From the NCBI GenBank assembly GCA_023014365.1, contig JAEBUN010000048.1, positions 124,001 to 188,000 of the forward strand: DNA of 64,000 bases. Reading direction: 5' to 3'. The DNA comes from Lepiota brunneoincarnata. Taxonomy: Eukaryota; Basidiomycota; Agaricomycetes; Agaricales; Agaricaceae. Both the position numbers and the translations under genes were made by a program. Shown one piece after another: positions 11,101 through 20,959 of this stretch; within the stretch, counting starts at the first letter, position 1; the number at the start of each line of letters is the position of its first letter. The notes under the pieces are model-generated. The model did not search any database and had not been told where the DNA came from. It saw only the letters and a list, made by a program, of their open reading frames with translations.

Positions 11101-11982
11101 AGCACGCGATTTACTGAAAACGTCAGCGAACTCGTGGTATTCCTCGGGGATGGACGAGAGGTCAGGCGGTTCCTCGGAGACAGAAGAGGACGCGGCCGAT
11201 GCGGAGGCGGCGGAAAGATTGATTCGGAATTGTTGGGAGCCAGGGAGCTTGGCAGCGCGGATAAAGGCAGGAGCGTTTATCAAGGAGATGTGCGGTTTCG
11301 CAAGGGGGACAGATTGGGACGAGGTCCCGGACAGGGGTGATGAACCTAGGTCAGGAGAGTCAGGGGCGGCCATAGGCGGAGCCGATGCGGGTGCGACGCA
11401 GGTAGAGACGGAAGCAGGATTCTCGAGTAGGGATGGCCGGAAAGTAATACTGCCCAAAGCCCAGTCAATCAACGGATTGTAGCGGGTGAGCCAGTTGTGT
11501 CCTAAGACCACAGAACAGGAAGAGTCGAGCTGGGTGACATAAGTGTCCAAAATGATAGATTCACCGGAGGGGAAGGATACAGGCAGTTGCGCAAGCTCTG
11601 TAATGTAGGCGTTTGAGGTCCCATCAAATAACCGAAGTTCAATAGCCGGGATGGACGAGGTTGGAATACTATGAGAACGAACGAAAGAAGAGTCCACAAA
11701 ACAGTGAGTAGAACCACTATCAACAAGAGCTTTGAAAGGAGAAAAAGAAGAAGAAAAGTCAGAACTAACTACATTGTCCGTTGTAGAAAGCGGGTCCGAA
11801 GCGGAGAGTACAGGAGCGGAAACAGAGGGTAACAAAGTAACTAAAGGAGAAGTTAATGTAATATGAAGAGAGTTTGGATCGGAAAGAGCGGACGCATTGA
11901 GACGGAAACTCTCTGGAGCACAGCAGAGTTCAATGCGATCCTCAGTCTGTGCAGAGGCCTGAGGACCGCCGACTATTTTTCC
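8170..11982 (-). CDS. pol: Pol polyprotein of inner chromovirus
   Basis: Minus strand, in the -1 frame relative to gag and open across the gag stop, so it is probably made as a Gag-Pol fusion by frameshifting at GGAAAAATAG (11982-11973). The longest frame (to 11835) is 1221 residues: retropepsin '[13 protein letters not shown]' (residue about 36), RT '[20 protein letters not shown]' and 'YLDDILIYS', RNase H '[14 protein letters not shown]', integrase HHCC finger ('HFGQNKT...CVTC'), D-D-E blocks ('[11 protein letters not shown]', 'VTSDRGSEF', '[13 protein letters not shown]'), a GPY/F segment ('KYLGPYEII') and a C-terminal chromodomain ('[11 protein letters not shown]...[18 protein letters not shown]'-like, residues about 1150-1200). 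No premature stop is present. It processes, copies and integrates the element DNA; the chromodomain would steer it to marked chromatin. Confidence 0.95.
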   Translation of the reverse strand, partial: [1270 protein letters not shown]

Positions 11983-13379
11983 GAGCTCGGGAGAGCCGGC
12001 GTGTCTGTCTCGGAAATCTGAGCCTGTCGGCCTTTAGCCTTGGCGTCAGGGAATTTCTTCTTGTCGCAGTTGGCAGCCCTGTGATTGGGATCTGCGCAGA
12101 CAAGGCAGAGGTTATTGTCGAAACGTCGTTGACGTTCCTCAGGGGTTAATTTACCGTCCTTACCAAGTTTACTAGTAAGGTCGGACTTTGGCGGGGCCGA
12201 TTTCTGACCGGCGGACGGGTTGGGCGGATTGCCCTTGAAGATGTTATTACTGGGGGTGCTGCCTTTGTTGTTACTGTTGGCAGGCTTGGCGGCAGGTTGA
12301 TGGTTTGTCGCGGTGGAAGGGGATGGGTTGCCTCCAGGTTTCCTAGAGGCGGTCGGGTCCGAAGCGGCTTTGGCGTGGGCCTTCTCGCGTTGGCGTTCCC
12401 AGTAGCGAGCATCGATCTTCATCGCTGCTGCTCGCATTTCGATGAAGGTGTCGGGCTTGCCGTCGGGCCGATTGGACAGAATGTCCTGGATGCGGTCGGG
12501 GAGGCCTTTGTAGTAGCGGTGACAGAATACCTCATCACCCCAGCGGAGTTGGCCGGCCAGACGGAGAAAGTCGACGTTGTAGACGGCGATCTTTTCGTCA
12601 TAGCGCATTCGGAGGGAGTCAAGCTGCTCAGCAGCTTCTCCGGTTGGATCCGCGGGACCGAAATTGGTCTGCAGTTCCAGGGTGAACTGATCCCAGTCCT
12701 CGATCCAATCGTGCATTATTCCGTGGTTGTCGGCCTCGTCGAGGCCGATTTCGAAGTGTTGCTGGGCCACGCCGGTAAGGTACGTCAACGCGAAGTTGAC
12801 CTTGGTGGCGGGGATAGCGAACTGGGCCGGGTTAGTACGGAAGTAGAGTCGACATTGGAAGAGGAAAGGTTTGAGTTTGGTGGGGTCGGAACCTGTAAAG
12901 ATGTCAGGTTCGCGAGCCTTGGTACGGGGGGTTCGGGGAGGCTGTGGGGGTTGAGAGTTCCCACGGCCGTCCATTTGATCGGCTATTCGTTGGAAAACTC
13001 GGAGCAGGAGTTGGTCATGGTCATTTTGGGTGTTGCCAGGCGGAATGTTGTTATTGTTGTCGTTGTTGTCTGATGGTTCGTCGTCGTCCGGGGGTCCGTC
13101 CCCATTGTCAGGGTAGTCATTGGGATCACCAGGGTCGCTGGGATTGGGATTTGGGTCGGGGCCACCGTCGGGGCCGTCGGGAGTCTGGAATAGTGAAGGT
13201 TGAATATCTTCACTGAACCGGTCTGGAGTTGAGGGCACGATGGATTGTTGGCGAGGGGGAGAAACCCTCGGGGGGTCGGGTTGTAATTCCTCGGAAGGAG
13301 ATTGTCGAATGATGCGTTTGCTACGGCGAGCGGCTGGAGTTACCCGAGTGTGGGGACGGGTGACTGTTCGAGAGACCAT
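11973..13379 (-). CDS. gag: Gag of inner chromovirus
   Basis: 468 residues from the ATG at 13379, 54 bp after the 5' LTR. Residues 1-130 are basic then Pro/Asp/Asn-rich. The capsid core runs from about 150 ('PDIFTGSDPTKLKPFLFQC') to 330. A Ser/Asn/Lys-rich linker leads to one CCHC knuckle 'CLVCADPNHRAANC' near residue 425. The stop TAG at 11973-11975 directly follows an A5 run. Gag packages the RNA and forms the particle in which reverse transcription occurs. Confidence 0.93.
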   Translation of the reverse strand: MVSRTVTRPHTRVTPAARRSKRIIRQSPSEELQPDPPRVSPPRQQSIVPSTPDRFSEDIQPSLFQTPDGPDGGPDPNPNPSDPGDPNDYPDNGDGPPDDDEPSDNNDNNNNIPPGNTQNDHDQLLLRVFQRIADQMDGRGNSQPPQPPRTPRTKAREPDIFTGSDPTKLKPFLFQCRLYFRTNPAQFAIPATKVNFALTYLTGVAQQHFEIGLDEADNHGIMHDWIEDWDQFTLELQTNFGPADPTGEAAEQLDSLRMRYDEKIAVYNVDFLRLAGQLRWGDEVFCHRYYKGLPDRIQDILSNRPDGKPDTFIEMRAAAMKIDARYWERQREKAHAKAASDPTASRKPGGNPSPSTATNHQPAAKPANSNNKGSTPSNNIFKGNPPNPSAGQKSAPPKSDLTSKLGKDGKLTPEERQRRFDNNLCLVCADPNHRAANCDKKKFPDAKAKGRQAQISETDTPALPSSEK

Positions 13380-13417
13380 GGTTAGAAAGGATTAGAGTGT
13401 AATGGACAGGAGGAGTT

Positions 13418-13430
13418 TCAGTCTGATAAT
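13418..13430 (-). promoter_or_regulatory. Self-complementary primer-binding site of inner chromovirus
   Basis: On the minus strand ATTATCAGACTGA begins 2 nt after the 5' LTR. It is the exact 13-nt reverse complement of TCAGTCTGATAAT in the same LTR (13710-13698), which lies about 30 bp after the TATA box and so at the predicted RNA 5' end. This is the hallmark of Tf1-type self-priming. Confidence 0.75.
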
Positions 13431-13432
13431 AC

Positions 13433-14093
13433 TGTTAGAGCCGGTGCGGGTCGGAACCGAAGTGGAGGGTCGGGGTGGTATCCTTGGTATAAGGTAACCG
13501 GGGGACGGGACGACGTCAGTACGTAGACGGCGGGACCGAGGCGGAGTACTTCGGGCGGAGAGTGGACTTGCGGCCTCAGCTTATGTGCTGTGCCCTCCTA
13601 CTGTCCGAGTCCGTATTTCAGGAAGTCGGGGCCGAAGCGGAGCGAGGCAGAGAGAGAGGAGGATAGGGAACAGGGGACTGGTCCGCTGCTCGATTCGATT
13701 ATCAGACTGAGGAGTACAAGCCAAGTGCCTACGGTATATATACTACTAGCTCGACGAATTATGACTCGTACTGACTACGTGCGGAGCGAAGCGGAGACCC
13801 ATATGGTTACAAGCGGATTACGAATAATTTCGAATGGAATGGAGACCGGTACGGGTATGGAGACTGGTAACGTATTCTGATTACGGACGGAGAATGGAGA
13901 ACTGGACAATGGGAGCACCGAGGGTCAGGTGATCGTGGCACGTGTAGAGGTAGGTCGCGTGATCGGGGCGAAGGGTTGCGGTCGGAGCCAGTCGGGGCCG
14001 AGTCGGAGGGCATAGGGTTGTCGTGTGGAGCACACGTGGAGTCGAGAAGCCGAAGCCTAATGGTTAAGCTCTAGGTTTGGTGTGGATATGACA
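13433..14093 (-). repeat. 5' LTR of inner chromovirus
   Basis: 661 bp, the promoter copy for the minus-strand genes. One difference (13463 T) from the 3' copy. Followed on the plus strand by the duplicated CAAAT at 14094-14098. Confidence 0.95.
13735..13742 (-). promoter_or_regulatory. TATA box in 5' LTR of inner chromovirus
   Basis: TATATATA (palindromic). Read on the minus strand it precedes the block that matches the primer-binding site by about 30 bp. Confidence 0.6.
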
Positions 14094-17000
14094 CAAATGT
14101 TGACCTTGACACCTTCTCTCTAGAAAGAGAAATGAACCCCATGCTTCTAACCCCATTAGAAGTAAACGCCAAAGCGACACACGCTACAACGCTCCACAAT
14201 GAACAACACAACCCGACAAAATTGGCAAACCAAAAAGGAAAACAACCGGAATCAAACAAAGAACCACCTGAGATCCCTCGGAGATTCGCCTGATGGGCCA
14301 GAATATTCAACAAGAAAGCCTCCGAACGATTCCCACCATCAAGAACGTTTGATCACGAAATCGAACTAAAACTGACATTCGAAGCAAAATCAATGAAACC
14401 TTATCAAGTGGCACCCACCAAAGAAAAAGCACTGAAGGAATTCATAGACAAAAACCTTTGAAAAGGTTACATCTGCCCCTCAAAATCCCCTATGGCATCA
14501 CCCTTCTTTTTCGTTGCCAAGAAAGGAGGAGACCTCCGACCCTGTCAAGACTATCGTTATCTAAACGATCATACCGTCAAAAACGCCTACCCAATCCCCA
14601 TGAGTTCCTCTATCATGGATAAACTCAAAGGAGCTAAGTATTTCACTAAGCTCGACGTCCACCTAGGATACAATAACGTCAGAATCAAAGATGGCAATCA
14701 ATGGAAAGCAGCATTCAAGACTCCTATGGGTCTTTTTGAACCGACTGTCATGTTTTTCGGACTTTGCAACAGTCCCGCGACGTTCCAACATATGATGGAC
14801 ACATTATTCTCCGAAATAATGGAGAAAGGAGGAATCATCATCTATATGGATGACATCCTAATCTATGGCAAAACTCAGGAAGAAACCGACAGACTCACAG
14901 AAAAAGTACTGCAGATCCTGCAGGAAAATGACCTCTACCTCAAAACGGAGAAATGCAAATTCAACAAACAACAACTCGAATACCTCGGCATGATCATCAC
15001 GCCAGACGAGATCAAAATGGATCCCGGAAAACTCAAGGGAATAGAAGACTGGCCAGTACCAAAAACAGTCCGACACGTTCGGAAATTCATTGGATTTTGT
15101 AACTTCTACCGGAAGTTCATCCGCAACTACTCCCACCACACCAAACCCCTGAACCAACTCCTTTCCAAATCAAACAAATTCGAATGGAAAGAAGAACAAC
15201 AGAAAGCGTTTGAAACACTCAAGAATGAATTCCTAAAGGAACCGGTACTCCTCATGCCCGACTCCACAAAACCCTTCGAAATAGAAGCCGATGCTTCTAA
15301 ATTCGCATCAGGAGCTGTCCTGTATCAATACGACATCAACGGAATATGGAAACCCGTATCATTCTATTCAAAAACGTTCGGACCAGCGGAACGCAACTAC
15401 GACATCTATGACAGGGAACTCCTCGCTATTATCCGAGCCCTCGAAGAATGGCGCCACTACCTCCTTGGCAGCCCCCATACCGTCCATATCAGAACGGATC
15501 ACCAAAACCTAACATACTGGCGCAAACCCCAGAAAATCAACCGCAGACAAGCACGATGGGTCCAGACCCTCACTGACTACAACTTCAAATTAGAACACGT
15601 CCCAGGATCAAAAATTCCTGCACCAGACGCTCTATCAAGACATCCAGACCACATCCCAGATGAAGACAACAACAACGAAGACATCACCATGCTTCCAAAC
15701 AATCTCTTTGTCGCCACCGCCGACATAGAAGATCAAAACTTGATCACAATACTCCCAGAACACCTCTTTATCACCACCATCGATATGGAACTCCAAGAAA
15801 GAATCACGGAATCACCAAAATACGACGCTAGAACCACTGAAGCATTCAAACTCCTAAATGAAGCCCACCCTAACGCCGCTGATAAAGACTTCGGAACAAT
15901 TCCAACCCCTAATGGTTCACTCCTCACGTTCCAAGAACGTGTCATCATTCCAGAAGACCTCCAACTCAGACGCGATGTCATCGCAAGATACCACGACCAC
16001 CCTACACATGGCCACCCTGGAGAACAGGAAATGTACCGCCTTGCTAAGAAGGAAGTGTATTGGCCAGGAATGTCGACGTTCATAAAGAACTACATCAAAG
16101 GCTGTCCAGAGTGTCAGCAACATAAAATCATACGCAGACCGGATTGCGCACCGACTCAACCGATTCCTCCACCAACGTCTAAACGCCCTTTTGCCCAGAT
16201 CTCATGGGATCTTATCACCGGTCTACCACCTAGTGTCGGCCATAATGCGATATTGTCCGTGGTGGACCACGGCCTTATGAAGGGGGTAATTTTCATCCCA
16301 ACATCAGATTGATCAAACACCGACGACATCGGATGACTATTAATAGAAAAAGTCTTCACCAGATTCGGACTACCCGACAAGATCATATCAGATCGAGACC
16401 CCAGATTCGCAGCCAACTCCCTCCGACAACTAGCAAAACGACTAAATATCCAACAAGCATTCTCAACCGCATACCATCCCCAGACAGATGGCTCCACCGA
16501 ACAATACAACCAGGAAATCGAAACCTACCTCGCCATATACTGCACCAGAAACCCTCTTGACTGGTCAGAAACCCTCCCTATCGCCGAATTCGCACACAAC
16601 TCCAAAATACATGCCTCAAGGCAGAAATCCCCATTTGAACTAATCATGGGATACAACCCCCCACCGATACCCACGGTAATGGAAACATCGAACTTTCCAT
16701 CAGTAGACGAACGCATCAGACTCCTTGATGATGCCAGAAAAGAAGCACACGCGGCACATCAACTCTCCGCTGATATTATGAAACAAAGAACCAGAAGAAC
16801 TGTCAAACCCCTTGAAACACGTCAAAAGGTATGGCTAGAAGCCAAGAACCTCAAAATCCCCTTCATTTCCAACAAAATATCCCCAAAACAACTAGGACCT
16901 TTCCTTATCTCGGAAGTCTTATCGCCACTCACCTACAAACTAAAACTTCCGATCAAATGGAAGATACACCCAATATTCCACAGAAACCTTCTAACCCCAT

Positions 17001-17305
17001 ATACCGAAACAGAAGCATACGGATCTCATCCGACTCCGTCACCACCAGACATCATCAACGAAGAAGAAGAATACGAAATAGAAGCCATTCTAAATCACCG
17101 CCAACACCGCGGAAAACTCCAATATTACGTCAAATGGAAAGGATACTCCCACACGGAGAACAAATGGATCACCGATGAAACACTTCATGAAAACGCCAAA
17201 GAATACTTGACCCAGTATAAAGAAGCTCATGGAATCCTCCAGAAAGAACAGGAACCCACCAGAACCAACCAAAGACAACTTCGCTCCCACACCAAATATA
17301 CTTAA
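14094..17305 (+). pseudogene. pol: pol of outer element, 3' part: RT, RNase H, integrase, chromodomain
   Basis: Reverse transcriptase ('FFFVAKKGGDLRPC', catalytic 'YMDDILIYG' near 14845), RNase H ('EIEADASKFASGAVLY', near 15280), HHCC integrase zinc finger ('HGHPGEQEM...CPECQQHK', near 16005-16125), DDE core ('SWDLITGLPPS', 'ISDRDPRFAAN', 'TDGSTEQYNQEIE') and a C-terminal chromodomain ('EYEIEAILNHR...YYVKWKGY', 17065-17200) are in order. TGA codons at 14291-14293, 14459-14461 and 16310-16312 interrupt it, all where a codon for Arg or Trp is expected. Nearby changes such as 'YICPSKS' (Arg usual) and 'LDVHLGYN' (Arg usual) are also CpG-type transitions. The chromodomain marks a chromovirus, a group that targets chromatin. 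Confidence 0.9.
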
Positions 17306-17307
17306 AG

Positions 17308-18676
17308 ATGCCCATGAACCTCGACCTCACTTGCCCCCAAACTACTCCCCCTTTTTCAACAACACCTTCACCAACCTCCTTATCATCCTCCATCGTCGTC
17401 ATAAACAATGCAAGCGTCGAACATACTACACTTCAGACAACTCCCGTTCTGGCCCCGTCTCCCTACACCCCCTCTCACACCTTCGCCGCAACATACACCT
17501 CCCTCAGGGACGAGACCCCCGACCCCAACGACACCCCAGAACCAACAGCCGCCCCAGCCGCCTCCCTTAGATACCATACAGCTGGAGTACGATCATATGG
17601 ACCAGATCACCCTTCTGACGGAGATCTGCGCAAGGCTGCCACTGACAGAGCCTTTATGACTAAATTGGAACACACTCCAATTTCAGAATATGACCAACAA
17701 CTCTGGTACGACTATACCCACCACATACGACAGACTAAGGCTCTCGCTACTGCGTACAATACGCAACGAGCCTGGGCAGAATCACTTGAGCGACTTCTCC
17801 GCTCAAGATCGGGCCTCATGTCCGAGGTGTCGAAGAACCTACCCAAGCAAGATGAGATACATACCTCGCAGCCCCCCACCACAACCATCCCCACCACTAC
17901 CACAATGACCACTGCCGCAATCATCACCACCGTCCCCAACAAGGGAAGAAAGCCCACCAGTATCAGAAATCCCTTCAGACTTCTCACCCCCACCAAGGAC
18001 GCCACCCACACCGTCCCCAGTAACAATGTCCCGATTCGGAACTCCCCCAATCCTGTTCACTCACAAACCAACCCCCGAACCACTGACAGATCAGTCTGCA
18101 TCCAATGCAGGCACACAGGACACTGGGCTATGGATTGCCCCCAATTCGCTTGCCTTGGATGCAAGCAATATGCCCCAGGGCATTACTCATACAACTGCAT
18201 CAAGTATAGATGCCCCCATTGTGCTGTTTTCCAACCGCGCCATAAACGGACTGAATGCCCAAGCCGAAAGACTCGACACGCCCCCTACTCCAGAAATCCG
18301 ACAACCCGTCCCTCGACTACTCCCACAACTCATCATAGATACATTGACCTCACCCATGACGACTACTATGAGGAGTGCTACGACGACGTGGCCGAATCAA
18401 ATATTACAGGAGAACCCTGCGGTTCCTTTTGAAGAAAACCCAACCACTCCACCAGAAGAAGGAATAGAAAGTCCCCATTTCAGACGCCTACTGTATGACA
18501 TCTTCTACCCAGGACAACCCCCATCTCCAGAAACCGCCACTATACTCGATCTTCACAGAACCCCCACTCCCACTTTCTCCCCAGTCATTCCTCCTAGACC
18601 AGACTCCACCGACCAAACTCAGATCGAATATTACAAACCAAACTACTTAGCCGAGTATCCGGAAGAAGGAAATTAA
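17308..18676 (+). CDS. Extra zinc-knuckle ORF downstream of integrase in outer element
   Basis: Directly after the pol stop, frame 17308-18432 encodes 374 residues: a Thr/Pro-rich N-terminus, a helical middle ('EYDQQLWYDYTHHIRQTKALATAYNTQ' is part of it) and two tandem Cys/His knuckles ('CIQCRHTGHWAMDC', 'CLGCKQYAPGHYSYNC') followed by 'CPHC...HKRTEC'. After about 18400 the convincing reading ('FEENPTTPPEEG...FRRLLYDIF...EYPEEGN') continues in another frame to 18676, so either a one-base indel or two overlapping products exist. Position and knuckles suggest a nucleic-acid-binding accessory protein. I do not know a standard name for it. Confidence 0.6.
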
Positions 18677-18713
18677 CGAGTTGTATGGAAAACAACTCTA
18701 GAAATGGACCTAA

Positions 18714-19098
18714 TGTTATCAGAATTCCATCAGAAGGACAGTTATTTTTAGCTATATTTCCCATGTCACTATGAAACTATCAGTAGTGTACATCAGAAGG
18801 ACGATTCGTACCATATGCCTCATGTCTCTTATCTCTGACTCATAGTTACCTTGGTCTGGACTATTATAGTAGGAGTATAGCCACACTTAGAAGTATATAA
18901 GGATACAGTACAATACCTTGTATCCTTATCTTAGTGTTATACAGTTCTTGCCTCCTATACCTCTTTGCCCTTAAAACCAGCTGGACTATAGTGCTCCGTT
19001 GTCTCTAAGTCACGCCTAGTAGGACAAGACTAAGTCTGTATAGAATTCTTGCCACGAACGCCGTGCTACTCAAGAGCGAACCCCTAACCCGGGTAACA
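18714..19098 (+). repeat. 3' LTR of outer Ty3/gypsy element
   Basis: 385 bp like the 5' copy, with 6 differences: CCGG/CTGG, CCGG/CCAG, CATG/CACG, CCAGG/CCGGG (all CpG-type) and an adjacent AC/... pair of transversions (GACATC against GAATTC). Followed by the duplicated CTTTG. Confidence 0.95.
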
Positions 19099-19103
19099 CT
19101 TTG

Positions 19104-20926
19104 TCCATGCAATGACAACTCCACATGGTGCACATATAGTTTCAACACAGTAGAACCGATGGGGAGTAAAATATGTCAAATGCCTAATCTCAGGCATTGG
19201 TTCATCATGAGGCTGTATATTGCTTGTATTTGTTGGTTGCCATGGAAGATTTTCTCCTTGTCTATGCAGTACTCTTTGAAATCCAGAGACTCTTTGATTG
19301 TTGTGGTTATGGAGATACCTCTTCCATTCAGGCTGATGTTGTGCACATGCCTGTGTTTGAGTAACCTTTTGATTTATGCATCCATGAACTCAACACTTTG
19401 CTCCATATTGCTGTTCATGGTAGGCACAGAATACACCACCACGAGCATTAGCAAGCTCTGCAGTACAGTTCTCATATGCACAATGCTAGAATACCATTTA
19501 GTAAATGTTGAGTAAAGGTACAGGTTATACATACTGGGGGACCCATCACAATACCATCAAGTACAGCTATTGTTACAAGTGCATTACTTGTTGCTGATGC
19601 TTCCACATCCATAGGCTCTTCATTTCCAGATGAAGTTGGATCAGTTGGATTTAGATCTTGGAATATATCATTTTCATCAACTCCAACTGTTGCAGCAATA
19701 TTGGCATTGACAACAATATCTGAAGTCTTTTTATATTCCTGAGTACATCCTGAGCACTGGTGACCTGCAGCTGCTCTGATATATCCCTTTTCACCAAGAA
19801 TATCAAATGCACTCCTTGTAATTTCATCAATTGCCAAACCATCTGGAAAAAATAGGTTTTCTCCAATAGATGTTGCAACTGTACATATAGACTCTTGCAC
19901 AAATGCCTGCCAAACTTGTCTCTGGCTAATCTTTTTGGAATTACCCAGGTAAGGTTTCCAAAAGCTATTGTTCCAGTATTCTGTATATGCTGCAGCAGAG
20001 GCATGGAAACTATACATTCTGTTCAAAACTCCAGTAGCAAAAAGCTGGTCAACCCATAAGTTCTGTCCAACTTTGAGATATTTGGCTGAATTAAGATACA
20101 ATTTTCCATAATGTCGCTCTTCATGGCTTTCAATTGATCTTTCATGATCAGCAAAGTATTTTGTTTTACATTTGGGACATTGTCCAGTCAACACATTGAC
20201 ATTATCATAGATCATAGAATTTTTGATCAATGTTACTTGTGGAATATCCCTTGTTGGAGTATTTTGTAGCAATGACTGACCATTACAAGCCTCTGTCTTA
20301 CATTCCATTGACTGAGGACAGATAATATGCACTGGCTGAATTTGCTCATGTGATATTGGCTTTAATTTGCCTTGGAATTGTCCTTTATTATTATATGGAT
20401 GCAAAGTTAAGATCTTTGCCAATGTATCCAGCTTAAGGCTCAATGCCTTTATAGTTTGGTCATTATCCATATTTTTGTTAACCAACTTCATTTTAAGTGG
20501 TTTTTCTTGAGTTTCATCAATATTCTTTTTCAAGGCATGTGCGAGACTATTCATCCATCCAGATGCTACAATGTGGTTTTCACCTTCACATTGTATATAT
20601 TGCTGTCTGGCATGGAGATTTAACAAGTCAGGGTTCTCAATCAAGGAGAACAAAATGACCAGTGCAGTGGATAATGAGGTCTTGGAGCTAAAATGCTGCA
20701 GTATAAACTGGCTGAAGCTCTTGAAGGTAATATCAGGAAAAGCATCATGAGCCATTGGCATGGCATGTGTAACTGGTAGAAAACCCAGTGCAATCCAGAT
20801 CCAGATCCAAGATAATTGGGGTAGTAGCCAGTAAACCAAGTTAGCCACTTGAGTCAATGCCACTTGCAAGGCACAAACAACATATAACCAGGTATTTTTC
20901 AACCTAGTCCTCAATATCAATCTCAA
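19104..20926 (-). pseudogene. KDZ transposase gene, 5' part with CxC5 and CxC6 zinc clusters
   Basis: The frame is open from 20926; the more family-like start is the ATG at 20761 ('MPMAHDAFPDITFKSF'), because residues before it are a hydrophobic Trp/Leu run. CxC5-type Cys motifs ('CPQSMECKTEAC', 'GQCPKCKTKYFADHE'), the block 'LWVDQLFATGVLNRMYSFHAS', and a CxC6-type cluster ('HQCSGCTQEYKK', then 'CAYENC...GGVFCAYHEQ') follow. An intron of 51 bp (GTATGT...CTAG, about 19535-19485) separates 'GIVMGPP' from 'HCAYENC'. A TGA replaces the expected Arg codon in 'GAKC-x-VHGC'. The frame then runs to 19104 where the LTR element is inserted. These clusters are known to lie N-terminal to KDZ transposase domains. 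Confidence 0.75.
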
Positions 20927-20959
20927 TCATACATGTCATAGTTTTAACTACAACAAAGC

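Larger units (their letters stand above)
6220..14093 (-). mobile_element. Intact Ty3/gypsy chromovirus (inner element, minus strand)
   Basis: Two 661-bp LTRs differ at a single site (C at 6250, T at 13463, a CpG transition) and are flanked by CAAAT (6215-6219, 14094-14098). On the minus strand gag and pol are free of stops and all catalytic motifs are present. The region between pol and the 3' LTR carries an antisense spliced gene. Near-identical LTRs mean a recent insertion, later than that of the outer element. Confidence 0.95.
3062..19098 (+). mobile_element. Degenerate Ty3/gypsy chromovirus with nested insertion (outer element)
   Basis: Two 385-bp LTRs (TGTTATC...GTAACA) are flanked by the 5-bp direct repeat CTTTG (3057-3061, 19099-19103). 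Order is gag, protease, RT, RNase H, integrase, chromodomain, then an extra zinc-knuckle frame. The LTRs differ at 6 of 385 sites, four of them CpG transitions. At least six in-frame TGA codons break gag and pol, and a complete second element sits at 6220-14093. Host gene hit: the KDZ transposase. Confidence 0.93.

Noticed and set aside
8295..13216. Many plus-strand frames of 60-258 residues across the inner element
   Set aside because: They are shadows of the intact minus-strand gag and pol; GC-rich, CpG-rich DNA leaves antisense frames open. Only 7015-8100 has splice sites, its own TATA box and a motif completed by splicing.
3806..17305. TGA read as tryptophan (alternative genetic code or RNA editing) in the outer element
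   Set aside because: TGG is used for Trp throughout the same genes, host genes and the intact inner element stop normally, and the CpG pattern in the LTRs explains CGA to TGA more simply.
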